A DNA stretch of 64,000 nt from Alphaproteobacteria bacterium (GTDB lineage: Bacteria; Pseudomonadota; Alphaproteobacteria; Rickettsiales; UBA1997): assembly GCA_021151765.1 (NCBI GenBank), contig JAGKWR010000010.1:8563-72562 (forward strand), read 5' to 3'. The translations under genes and the position numbers were made by a program. Numbering within the stretch: the stretch's first letter is position 1; each line of letters opens with the position of its first letter. Of this stretch, positions 35,359 to 44,600 are shown one piece after another. A model generated the notes under the pieces. That model did not search any database. It saw only the letters and a list, made by a program, of their open reading frames with translations, and was not told the origin of the DNA.

Positions 35359-35631
35359 TTATTTACTGAAAAGTTCGCTGTGAGAACCAACTCGATATAA
35401 AACAAGTTCGGACTCAATTACTTCGTAAATCAATAGCCAGTCAGGTTCAATGTGGCATTCACGTTTATTGGCGTAATTGCCACTCAGTTTGTGATCACGA
35501 TATTTAGGGTCGAGATTTATTTCGTGACAAAGGTGAAAGAGAATTGTGTCTAATTTGACGATATTTTTATTTTGTTTAACAGCGCGTTTGTAATCGCTTT
35601 TGAAAGCTGTGGTGTAAGTGATGGTGAGCAT
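35359..35631 (-). CDS. YafQ/RelE-family mRNA interferase toxin
   Basis: This 90-residue protein has the YafQ pattern: F.SDYKRA near the N-terminus, DHKLSGNYANKRECHIEPDW in the middle, LLIYEV, and a closing LYRVGSHSELF. Members cut mRNA on the ribosome; the histidines and Arg/His near the end match the catalytic set of the family. It follows its antitoxin after 9 bases, the normal order for DinJ-YafQ type modules. Confidence 0.87.
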   Translation of the reverse strand: MLTITYTTAFKSDYKRAVKQNKNIVKLDTILFHLCHEINLDPKYRDHKLSGNYANKRECHIEPDWLLIYEVIESELVLYRVGSHSELFSK

Positions 35632-35640
35632 TGAGGATTT

Positions 35641-35868
35641 TTATTTTTTTACATCTTTTAAGAACTTCTGAAAATTAGAATGTTTCGTTAAGGACTTGTT
35701 ATTTTCTACATCAGAAAAGGCTTTTAAGGTTTTTTTGTTAGGTTTTTTACTTGCCTCACCGAGAGTTTTTTGCAAAATAAAATCCTTAACAGAAAGATTA
35801 TTTATCGTAGCTAGAACCTTTATTTGTTGGCGTTCAGCCTCAGTAACTTCAATAGTAACTCGAGTCAT
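35641..35868 (-). CDS. Ribbon-helix-helix-type antitoxin (RelB/DinJ-like)
   Basis: This 75-residue protein begins TRVTIEVTEAERQQIKVLA, a ribbon-helix-helix DNA-binding start, and continues with NLSVKDFILQKTL. The C-terminal half is basic and likely wraps the toxin. The start is placed at the ATG at 35868 because the 18 residues upstream (an ATG at 35922) run through the presumed operator. It should neutralise the downstream YafQ-like toxin and repress the pair. Confidence 0.82.
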   Translation of the reverse strand: MTRVTIEVTEAERQQIKVLATINNLSVKDFILQKTLGEASKKPNKKTLKAFSDVENNKSLTKHSNFQKFLKDVKK

Positions 35869-35899
35869 ATTTTGTAATGTGATTTGTAGTTTTAATTTA

Positions 35900-35930
35900 G
35901 ACAAAATTGTCAATTTACACATTTTGACAA
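35900..35930. promoter_or_regulatory. Candidate operator between the antitoxin and tilS
   Basis: TTGTCAA (35907-35913) and TTGACAA (35924-35930) form a 7-bp inverted repeat with a 10-base spacer, and GACAAAATTGTC (35900-35911) overlaps its left arm as a second palindrome. Placement just ahead of the antitoxin start fits autoregulation by a ribbon-helix-helix protein. It also precedes tilS on the other strand. Confidence 0.45.
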
Positions 35931-35944
35931 AAAAATTTTTTTAA

Positions 35945-36982
35945 ATGCAAAAACAATTCACACAAAAAATCACAGAAATTTTTGCTAAAAATAAATTGCC
36001 GAAATCTTTGGCAGTTGCGGTTTCTGGTGGTTCAGATTCGATGGCGATGGTGATGTTATTGCAAGAGTTTTGCGCGCAGAAAAATATAAAATTAGTTGCA
36101 GTAACAGTTGATCACAAAATGCGCGAAAGCTCGTCACAAGAAGCGCGAGAAGTTCATGAAATTTTGACTAAGAAGAAAATTTATCACGAAATTTTAGAAA
36201 TTGATGCGCAAAAATTGCCGCAAAAAAATATTGAAAGTGCATTACGCGAGATGCGCTATGAGCTGCTTCTTAGTTATTGTAAAAAGCATAAAATTTCGCA
36301 TTTATTTTTGGGTCACATTATTGGTGATATCGCAGAAAATTTTTTGATTCGCTTATTTCGTGGCAGTGGTTTAGATGGTTTATCGACAATTGCTGAAGTT
36401 TCTGAAGTGAACAAAATCAAGCTTGTACGTCCGTTGTTAAATTTTGAGAAAGTAGATTTGCAGAAATATTTGCAGGCAAAAGAAATTACATGGTTTGAAG
36501 ATGAATCGAATTTAGATGAGAAATTTTTGCGCAATAAAATTCGCCGCTTTTTTGCTGAATTTGAGGAGCGTGAATTGATTCATAAACGCATCAAAAATGC
36601 ATCGGATGAAATTTCGAAAATGCGTGATTTATTTGATGCAATGATGTTGGCGCAAGCTTCTGAAATTCTTGAGTTCAAGGCCGATGAATTTTTTTTGATA
36701 GATCACAAAAAATTATGTGAATTAGACGAGAAATTCGCTTTGAAAATTTTGTCGCTAGTTGCGATGGAAGTGAGTGGAAAAAAATACAAACCTAGGTTGA
36801 AAGATCTCAGAACTTTTTACCAATATTTGCGTGATAATTTGCAAATCAAGCCGCGTAATTTTTATGGTTGTGAAGTGGTGCAATATGATGATAAGCATTT
36901 GCTAGTAAGGGCGCAAAAGCCGCGAGGAAAGTTTGAATTACGAACTGTGTTGAAAAATTTTACCAACACAATTCGTAATTAA
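35945..36982 (+). CDS. tilS: tRNA(Ile)-lysidine synthase
   Basis: TilS modifies C34 of the CAU-anticodon isoleucine tRNA to lysidine, so it reads AUA; it is essential in most bacteria. The PP-loop is AVAVSGGSDSMAMVMLL at residues 20-37, followed by the HKMRESSSQEAR and LGHIIGDIAENFLIRLFRGSG segments of the family. At 345 residues it has the central helical region but a short C-terminal part, as in other reduced alphaproteobacteria. The gene is divergent from the toxin-antitoxin pair. Confidence 0.94.
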   Translation: MQKQFTQKITEIFAKNKLPKSLAVAVSGGSDSMAMVMLLQEFCAQKNIKLVAVTVDHKMRESSSQEAREVHEILTKKKIYHEILEIDAQKLPQKNIESALREMRYELLLSYCKKHKISHLFLGHIIGDIAENFLIRLFRGSGLDGLSTIAEVSEVNKIKLVRPLLNFEKVDLQKYLQAKEITWFEDESNLDEKFLRNKIRRFFAEFEERELIHKRIKNASDEISKMRDLFDAMMLAQASEILEFKADEFFLIDHKKLCELDEKFALKILSLVAMEVSGKKYKPRLKDLRTFYQYLRDNLQIKPRNFYGCEVVQYDDKHLLVRAQKPRGKFELRTVLKNFTNTIRN

Positions 36983-37001
36983 TTTTGTAAATTTATAGCG
37001 A

Positions 37002-37682
37002 TTAAACTTCCGCCCAACTACGTAATAAATTATGATAGATACCGGTTAGGTGCAAAGTTGATTGATGATTGGGAACGTCGATATTTAAAAGTCTTATTGC
37101 GTTATCCATATCAAAAAGCAAAGTGCGCTTGCTGTCATCGCGCACCATACTTTGAATCCAAAAAAACGAAGCAAGTCTTGTACCGCTTGTTACAGGCGTA
37201 ACATGGTGCAAACTGCTTGAGGGATAGAGGACCATATGGCCTTTAGGTAATTTTACCTTGTGAGTGCCATATGTATCCTCCACCACCAACTCTCCGCCTT
37301 CATATTCCAAAGGATCAGAAAGAAATAGTGTGGCGGAGAGGTCGGTTCTTAATTTAACAGGAGTTCCCGGAATTTGACGAATTGCTCCGTCAATGTGAGT
37401 GCCGTAGTTTTGTCCACCAGAATAGCTGTTAAATAAAGGAGGGCAAACTTTCGCGGGCAACGCCGCTGAGATAAAAGAAGAGTTAGTTTCCAGAGCTAAT
37501 AATATTTTTTCGCCCAACATTCTCGCTTCTGCGGAGTCAGTTGGAAGTTGCATATTATTTTTTACTTTCATCGCTAAATGTCCGGCTGTGGCTTTGCCAT
37601 CAACCCAATTAGCTTGATCGAGAACTTTACGAAATTCAGCAACTTGTTCAGGTTTTAGTACGTCTGGAATATGAAGTAACAT
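37002..37682 (-). CDS. piuC: PiuC/YbiX-type Fe(II)- and 2-oxoglutarate-dependent dioxygenase
   Basis: This 226-residue PKHX-type hydroxylase has the HxD iron pair in YGTHIDGAIR and the distal histidine and arginine in SSLHHVTPVTSGTRLAS. PiuC proteins are commonly encoded next to catecholate receptors (PiuA/Fiu) and are thought to act on the imported iron complex or its breakdown. It is the last gene of the iron operon; its start overlaps the receptor stop by one base. Confidence 0.9.
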   Translation of the reverse strand: MLLHIPDVLKPEQVAEFRKVLDQANWVDGKATAGHLAMKVKNNMQLPTDSAEARMLGEKILLALETNSSFISAALPAKVCPPLFNSYSGGQNYGTHIDGAIRQIPGTPVKLRTDLSATLFLSDPLEYEGGELVVEDTYGTHKVKLPKGHMVLYPSSSLHHVTPVTSGTRLASFFWIQSMVRDDSKRTLLFDMDNAIRLLNIDVPNHQSTLHLTGIYHNLLRSWAEV

Positions 37683-39826
37683 TAGAATTTGACTTTTGTC
37701 GTTAATAACACAACGCGGCCTTCACCCGGAACAGCTGACTGCGTTCCGCGAATTTGATCAAAATAATATTTATTCATGAGGTTATTAATATTGATCTGAA
37801 GGTCGACATTCTTGTTAACGGTGTATTTTGTCATTGCGTTAAATACAACATATCCATCTACATTGCGTACTGTTCCGGTAACAGAGTCTGCAGCTGAAGT
37901 TGGAGTAACAAAACGTTCTGAAACATAATTTCCGCCGCCACCGATTTCCCAATCATTTGTTACTTTGTAGGTTGCAAATAGGTTAGCACTATGTTGTGGA
38001 GTATTACCTAAGCGACGATTTACATAGTCTGAACTAATTGCAGATTTTGTGATTTTAGCATCTAAATAAGTGTATCCTAAAATTACATTAAGCTTATCAG
38101 TTATTTTACCAGAAATTTGACTTTGAAATCCGTAAACTTGCTGAGTTCCTGAAAGAGTATTGCTGACTAAACCAGTATTTTCACGTGCATTTTCTTTTTC
38201 TGCTTTGAAAACAGCAAAAGTTGAAGATAAGCGTTTTTTGAAAAAATCCCACTTGGTACCGATCTCAGTTACAGTATTTTTCTCAGGTTTCACATTTGCT
38301 GTGGAAGTAGAAAGCGATAAAGATTCAGCAGAAGGATTAAACGAAGTTCCATAACTAACGTAAATACTGCCATTCTCTGCGGGTTTGTATGTTACGCCAC
38401 CATTGTAGCTAAACAAATTGTCATTGCGGGATAGTACAGTGCGGGTACCAGTTGAAGCTAAGCTATCGTAGCTGGTTTGAAGTTTATCATATCTTCCACT
38501 TAGTGAAATTTCCCATTTAGGACTAATTTTTATAGTATCAGCGATGTATGCGGCTACAGTATCAAGTTTTGTTTTAGTGTAAGAAGAACTTTTAGAACTA
38601 TAGCTAAAAGTAGCATCATCATTTGGATAAGTAAGCGTTGTTGAAGAAACTCCACTGTAAGTAGTTGCAGTTGGTGTTGAAGTTTCGCTTTCAAGAGCAA
38701 CACCAGCAACGCTTTCATGTTTTATTCCGAAAGTTGAGAACTTATTTGTGATGTCAGTTTGATTGCCTAAGTAAGTCTCAACGGAAGTACGAGCTTTAAT
38801 GCTTCGACTTACAGTGCTAGCACTGCTACTCATTTGTGGTTCAGTGACTTGTACATCACGAGAATAACGAGCGTATCTAGCTTGGCTGCGTATGGTAGAA
38901 TCTTTGGAAAGATCATGTTCAAATTTCGCAGTGGTAATATTTACATCCGTCTTTAAGTGATCGCTGTTGTTGAATCCGTAATAATTTGAACGGCTTGTTG
39001 CAGCAGGTTTGCCTGCGTAGAAAGGAATTCCATAGTCAGGAACGTTATCTTCGGTTTGATAAACATGGCTTAAATTGAAACGAGTATCTGTGCCAAGTCC
39101 GAAAGCTAAACTCGGGGCAAAACCAGCGCGACTATATTTAGTTTCATCGCGTTCGGCTACATTATTTTGATGACCCATGGCGTTGATACGAATCGCTGAA
39201 GTTTCGCTGAGTTTAGCGTTAACATCAGCAGTAGCACGGGTTGTTTCGTTGGTACCAAGCATTACAGTGCCTTCTTTTTTTGAGCCTAAAAATGCTTGTT
39301 TAGTAGTTTGTTGAATTGCTCCACCAGTGCTGCCACGTCCGAATAAAGCAGAGGATGGTCCTTGAATTACTTCAATATTTTCCAAGTTAAATGAATCACG
39401 ATAATAGCTTCCAAAATCACGCATACCGTCAACGAAATAATCGTTACGTGCAGAGAAACCGCGAATACTAATGTTGTCACCTTGATTGCTTGCTTCGCCG
39501 GCAGCTAAAGAAATTCCCGGGACATTACGCAAAGCATCAGCAACTGTTGTAGCTGCTTGATCATCCATCAATTTGCGTGTCACAGTTGAAACTGTTCTTG
39601 GCGTGTTAAGAAGTTTTTGATTGAGCTTGAAATAAGAGCTTTCCGTGGAGTTGTAACGATCTTCAGAATCGCTTTCAATTACTGATACAGTAGGAAGAAC
39701 TAGATCAGATTCTTTTGCTTCAAGAGTAGATGGTGCAAAGGCTGTGCTAACAATTGCAGTGCTTGCGATAAATCTTGAAAGCAAGTTAATTGGATTGTTT
39801 GAAAGTGAGGTTGTAGTTTTTGACAT
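37682..39826 (-). CDS. TonB-dependent siderophore receptor (Fiu/PiuA-like)
   Basis: An outer-membrane gated beta-barrel of 714 residues. The leader (about residues 1-37) is followed by a TonB box-like stretch LPTVSVIE, a plug domain with TPRTVSTVTRKLM, ALRNVPGISLAAGE, IRGFSARNDYFVDGMRD and VIQGPSSALFGRGSTGG, then a 22-strand-type barrel ending in aromatic Phe (LTTKVKF). The plug is of the catecholate-siderophore class. It lies between exbD and piuC on one strand, so the iron role is well supported; the exact siderophore is not. Confidence 0.92.
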   Translation of the reverse strand: MSKTTTSLSNNPINLLSRFIASTAIVSTAFAPSTLEAKESDLVLPTVSVIESDSEDRYNSTESSYFKLNQKLLNTPRTVSTVTRKLMDDQAATTVADALRNVPGISLAAGEASNQGDNISIRGFSARNDYFVDGMRDFGSYYRDSFNLENIEVIQGPSSALFGRGSTGGAIQQTTKQAFLGSKKEGTVMLGTNETTRATADVNAKLSETSAIRINAMGHQNNVAERDETKYSRAGFAPSLAFGLGTDTRFNLSHVYQTEDNVPDYGIPFYAGKPAATSRSNYYGFNNSDHLKTDVNITTAKFEHDLSKDSTIRSQARYARYSRDVQVTEPQMSSSASTVSRSIKARTSVETYLGNQTDITNKFSTFGIKHESVAGVALESETSTPTATTYSGVSSTTLTYPNDDATFSYSSKSSSYTKTKLDTVAAYIADTIKISPKWEISLSGRYDKLQTSYDSLASTGTRTVLSRNDNLFSYNGGVTYKPAENGSIYVSYGTSFNPSAESLSLSTSTANVKPEKNTVTEIGTKWDFFKKRLSSTFAVFKAEKENARENTGLVSNTLSGTQQVYGFQSQISGKITDKLNVILGYTYLDAKITKSAISSDYVNRRLGNTPQHSANLFATYKVTNDWEIGGGGNYVSERFVTPTSAADSVTGTVRNVDGYVVFNAMTKYTVNKNVDLQININNLMNKYYFDQIRGTQSAVPGEGRVVLLTTKVKF

Positions 39827-39888
39827 TTTGAAAAAATTTTAAATTACGATCCTTTTAAAACTTCAAATCTGATCCTTTGATGTTTTGG

Positions 39889-40293
39889 CTATTTATTATT
39901 GGTGATAAAACCGATGTTTGATAATCCTGAGCGCTGTAATTCTGCTAAAGCATGACTTACTTTGCCGTAATTCACATCAACGTCGGCGCGAACGTGAATT
40001 TGCTGTTTAGGATTATTTTCTGCAGCTTGACGAAGCTTGGTTGTAAGTTCGCTCTCGGAAACGGCGATGTCGTCAATAAAATATTGGCCAGTGCGGTCGA
40101 TTGAAAGAGTCATGGTTTTCTCCTGAGTTGTCTGCGCTGCGGTTTCTTGCGGTAAGTTCAAATTTATCGAGCTGTTCAACATTGGCGCAGTAACCAAAAA
40201 TATTACGAATAAAACTAACATAACGTCGACAAGCGGCGTCATATTTATTTCGGAAAGAGGAGCTTGGAGATCTTCGCGTTCAAAATTTTGCAT
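39889..40293 (-). CDS. exbD: ExbD/TolR-family biopolymer transport protein
   Basis: ExbD is the second stator subunit of the TonB motor. The 134-residue protein has the family start SEINMTPLVDVMLVLFVIFLV, with the membrane aspartate that carries protons, and a periplasmic domain ending RSGLSNIGFITN. Its place 3 bases after exbB and just before the receptor makes ExbD likelier than TolR. Confidence 0.92.
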   Translation of the reverse strand: MQNFEREDLQAPLSEINMTPLVDVMLVLFVIFLVTAPMLNSSINLNLPQETAAQTTQEKTMTLSIDRTGQYFIDDIAVSESELTTKLRQAAENNPKQQIHVRADVDVNYGKVSHALAELQRSGLSNIGFITNNK

Positions 40294-40296
40294 CGA

Positions 40297-40947
40297 CTAA
40301 CCTTTATGATTTTCGTTAGATAAATAGACAGTTAGCTGTTCAGCTGTGTGGCGTAAATTTTGAATTAAAAGACGGTTTAAGCGCACGAAGCTGTTGTAAG
40401 CCAACACTGCAGGAATTGCGGCGAACAAGCCAATAGCTGTTGCGACCAATGCTTCTCCCATCGGAGCTGCAACTACAGAAATTCCAGCATTACCTTGTGC
40501 AGCAATAGTTTGAAGAGCGTTATAAATTCCCCAAACCGTACCGAATAATCCGATAAAAGGCGCGGAAGAACCAATCGAGGCGAGAACAGTCAAACCTTTA
40601 TCCAAGTTGATGCGCACTTCATCAAGCACTTGTAATAAGTGCATTGTGAGAATTTCTTTTTTTGCTTCGTGAGTTTGATATTGCGGTAAAATAGTTTCTA
40701 ATTTTTTGACCTCGGAAATTAGTAATAAAACGCTACCAGAAATATTGTTTTCAGAATTTTGACGTGCTGGCCAATTCTTGATATTGGCGTAATCGCTTTG
40801 AAATTGAGCGTAAGATTTTTGCTCACGACGCAAGAACATTGCTTTCCAAAAAATGATGTACCAACTGACGAAAGACATCAAAACCAAAAATAAAAATACG
40901 GCGATTAGAATCGGATTTCCTTGGGCAAAAACGTGAGCAATATTCAT
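40297..40947 (-). CDS. exbB: ExbB/TolQ-family proton channel protein
   Basis: ExbB forms the pentameric proton channel that energises TonB. The 216-residue protein has three membrane helices, the family signature IGSSAPFIGLFGTVWGIYNAL with the channel helix, and GEALVATAIGLFAAIPAVLAYN. Its order after tonB and before exbD indicates the ExbB rather than the TolQ branch. Confidence 0.92.
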   Translation of the reverse strand: MNIAHVFAQGNPILIAVFLFLVLMSFVSWYIIFWKAMFLRREQKSYAQFQSDYANIKNWPARQNSENNISGSVLLLISEVKKLETILPQYQTHEAKKEILTMHLLQVLDEVRINLDKGLTVLASIGSSAPFIGLFGTVWGIYNALQTIAAQGNAGISVVAAPMGEALVATAIGLFAAIPAVLAYNSFVRLNRLLIQNLRHTAEQLTVYLSNENHKG

Positions 40948-40952
40948 AAAAA

Positions 40953-41567
40953 TTAGATTAGTTTAAATTCGACGGGAACAATTACGCTGGCCTGAACAAG
41001 TTGGCCTTTGTTTTTTGCGGGAATAAATTTCCATTGTTTGACGGCGTCAAGAGCGGCTTCGTCAAGATCATTCGAGCCACTTGATTTTGAAATTTGGATT
41101 GCACCAGCACTTCCGTCGGTTTTGACAATTACACTTAAAAGTACTTTCCCTTGAATACCTTTGCGTTTGGCATTTTGTGGATAATAAGGAGCAGGGTTGT
41201 TTAGATAAGCAGCATTAAAAACTGGTTCGCTATCAGCAGCAACAGTTGCAGTGGCTTTTTGATCTTCATGTCCAGAAGTTTGTTGTCCGGCTTTTTGATT
41301 TTTTTCCTCATTTAGTTGTGCTTGCTCAATTTTGTGGACTTTCTTTTGCATCAACGCGTTTTCACTTTTTACTTCTTTTACCATTTTAGTGGTGCTTGAA
41401 GATTTTTTTGCCGAAGCAGAAGGGGCAACAAAACTAACTTTAATAGCTTGTTGGCTGATTATAACTGGTCCAGAAGGTAGTAAAGCCCAAGTTGCCAAAG
41501 CACCATGCACGAAGGCTGCCGCAGCCAAAGCAACGATATGATTGTTTCGTGAGATTCTGATAATCAT
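40953..41567 (-). CDS. tonB: TonB energy-transducing protein
   Basis: An inner-membrane anchored protein that links the ExbBD motor to outer-membrane receptors. After a single N-terminal helix (HIVALAAAAFVHGALATWAL) comes a Lys/Gln/Glu-rich periplasmic linker in place of the usual Pro-rich one, and then the TonB C-terminal domain: NPAPYYPQNAKRKGIQGKVL, DEAALDAVKQWKFIPAK. The ATG at 41567 gives an ordinary leader and lies after a Fur-like box; an ATG at 41630 overlapping the upstream stop (ATGA) is also in frame and would add 21 residues. Confidence 0.88.
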   Translation of the reverse strand: MIIRISRNNHIVALAAAAFVHGALATWALLPSGPVIISQQAIKVSFVAPSASAKKSSSTTKMVKEVKSENALMQKKVHKIEQAQLNEEKNQKAGQQTSGHEDQKATATVAADSEPVFNAAYLNNPAPYYPQNAKRKGIQGKVLLSVIVKTDGSAGAIQISKSSGSNDLDEAALDAVKQWKFIPAKNKGQLVQASVIVPVEFKLI

Positions 41568-41609
41568 TTTCAAGAAAATTAAATTTAGGGCGCGCAAATT
41601 AATTTTCAC

Positions 41610-41628
41610 GACAATGATAGTCAATATC
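41610..41628 (-). promoter_or_regulatory. Second, weaker Fur-like box ahead of tonB
   Basis: On the minus strand the site reads GATATTGACTATCATTGTC, 15 of 19 positions of the classical Fur consensus GATAATGATAATCATTATC. It contains a TTGACT that could act as a -35 element for tonB, with a poor -10 (TAATTT) 17 bases later. It overlaps the 3' end of the large upstream gene, so it may drive tonB separately under iron control. Confidence 0.4.
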
Positions 41629-44600
41629 ATAAATTTGCATAATTTCTACTTTTAATATTTGAGCGGGAAAGTTGGCAAAATTCTCGATTATTTGGATTTT
41701 TCGAAGGTTCTTGTTTTGTGAAGTTAGAGAAAATGCTCTGTGTTTTGTCGCCAAATTTTTTTATTATTCCTGAATCAAGTTGTGTAATTGCAGCATTTTT
41801 GGTTTGTGTTGGTTGCTCTATAAATAAAGCTTTGGCCTTAATTCCATAAACCACTTCAATTTTGCCGGTGTTGTTATCTAGTATGTAGGTAATTTGTTTA
41901 TCTAAAAAGTCGGGATCCGATTTTTTGCTGTAAGGGTCAGCATACAAATAAACAGTCTTTTTATTTTTTTTATCATGAGTTTTTGACAATAAAATAAAGG
42001 GAACGGTTTTTTTGGTAATTTTAGTAATTACTTCTTTTTGCTTAGAAATTTGTTGGGTTCGTTCTGTCGGATCTTTTGATATTTTTACTTCAGAAATTTT
42101 CGCAAAATTTTTGATTAAAGATTCAAAAGAATGCTTCTCTTCGGAGGCTTGTTCTGAATCTTTTGGCAGATTGCATGATTGTGAAGTATGGGAAGGTAAT
42201 TTTTGATAATTATTTTTCCCTTCAGTATAGCCAGATGCAACGTCCCGCCCTGCTGAAATACAAGGGATATTTTTTGAAGTTGTCTTGCTAGTTGGAGTTA
42301 TTCTTTCTGTTTTTTGAGTATTTATTCGATGTTGCGAGAGTAATGGCTCTTTTTCCGAGGCATCATTTTTTGGCAAGACTTTTGAGAAGGCCGCGAATCC
42401 TGATTCCGATGATTTTTCTTCTTCTGATTCATCATCACTTTCATGCGAGCGCTGCGAAATGTTTCTAAATGATAGAGGTGGAATAGGAGAATAAGCGTTC
42501 TCTTCTTGTTCTTCCTCAAAATTATTTGCGACACATGAAGGAGGAATAGGGTCGTTAAGTACTTCGGAGGTTTTGGAAAATACGTTGCTACTATCGATAA
42601 AATCTTTTGCTGCGTTTGATAAATCGGCAATTAATCCAAAACTGCCCAAGTGATCTGTTTGCGCTACTACTAAATCTTTTTTATTGGTATGAGCAATAAT
42701 AGCTTCTTTGCTAGTGAAAGTAAAATTTTTTGCCTTTCTTTTTTTAGACAAAAATTGCTTTAACTCATCAGGATTAAACTGAGTTAAGTCTAATTTTGCG
42801 ACAATGATTTTCTCACCATTCTCTCTAATTTCTGCGCTATCATCTTCTATATTACTGTTGTCATGTCCTGCTTTTGATCCTTTATTATTTGCTATGAGAG
42901 ATAGCAATTTCTTTTGTAAATAAAGACTTCCTGGTCCGCCACTATCAATTATTCTTTCACAAAGTTGGTTAATTGTTTTCGCTGGACCACAGTTGGCTTT
43001 CTTTAAGCTAATAAAGTTTTCTTGTATTATTTTAATTCTTTCTTCGTGAGTAGCTTCGGGAGAATGTTCTTCGAGAGATTTATATTTCTGATAAGCTGCT
43101 TCTACATCTTCAATAGAAGTGTCGAAAATTGATAAATCGTCTTCGTTTTGTGGATGAGCTGTAATTTCTGGGTTATCTTTAATTAAATTTACGCTATCGA
43201 TTGGTAAGTTTGCAAAAATGTTAGCTAATCTTGCGCCAGCTAGATTGGCTAGCTCGGCAAAAATTCCTGAATGGCTATCGTTATATTTTTGATATAAAAC
43301 AAATTTTACTGCACGTAAATGTCCTAAAATTTCGATCTTTAGAATTTGTTCTTCTGCATGTCGTGAAAGTGCTTTTTCAATATTTTGAAAATCATGTTCC
43401 TCAAATTCTGGAGCTGATCTTATTATTTTATTTTCAAGATCATCTATATCTCTTTCGTAGTTCTGATAAGCTCGGTATAAAAGTTCTGAACCGCTGTTAG
43501 TAGCAACTCCGATTAAAGTTGCAGCTAGTCCGCCAAACAAAAGAGGAGCTGATGCAAAGATCAATGGCCCACTCGCTGCCATCATAGTTTGTCCAGCTGC
43601 TAAAGTGGCATTTCCAAATGTCTGAATAGCGTGATTATTGCGTTTAGCGGCCAATAATTTTGTAGCCATATTTTTGGCTAAATCGCTGACATTTTTAGCT
43701 TCGCTGAATTCTTGCAATTCTGCTTCTACCTCTTGCCAATCTTTAAATTCATTTACTGTTTTATGAGATGCGTAAAGAACCATTAAACATTGTCCAGCCA
43801 GGCCTAAATTGCTGCCAATTTGTGAAATTAATGGCAATTTATCGTTGTTGATAGTTTTGGTAATATTAGCGATTCCGCCACCGATATTTGCTAAAGCCTG
43901 AAATTCATAAGCTGCGACAGAAGACATCATAGAAATCATAGCAACCCATCCGCAATAAGCAGCCATAACATCAACTAGTTTAGGTGCGGCGAACTCTTCT
44001 TCTACTTCTTGAAGGTATTGTTGATATAAGGCTATAATCTGGTTTTGAGCTGTTAAATCTTTTGTCGAGAATTTTACAGAGATTTTGTTTATGAATTCTT
44101 CAGGCGTATCATCATTAGTTTCTGAGTAATTAATGTCGCAAAGTTTGCACAGTTCTTTGCGATAATTTTCTATTTTATTAGCTAATTCAAATTTTCTGGA
44201 TCGCGATTGATTAAACTGATCATGTATCTCTTGTGCTTCTTCACCCAAACCTTCGTAACCTAAATGAACTCCACGCAGAAAAAATGGGAAAATAGCCAAA
44301 GCTTGTGCTAAATAAAGAGCTTGTTGAGGTAAACCGCTACTGTTTAAAGCGTTAGCTGTATCGTCCGCACCATCGATTACAATTGGAAGATGTGATTGGT
44401 TTTCAATAATTGGTTCAAACTTTTTCTTGTAGGTTCGATAAGGAAATTGGTTGGTTTTAGTCCAATGAATCGCAGATTTGCTCGAGCTAATTATATCTTG
44501 TAAAACTTCGAAAATTCCAAATGATTTAGCCGGATCATAGGAATAGCTAATTATGCGTTTGTTCCTTTGAATTAAATAGTCTCCAGACAAAAAGCTGAGC

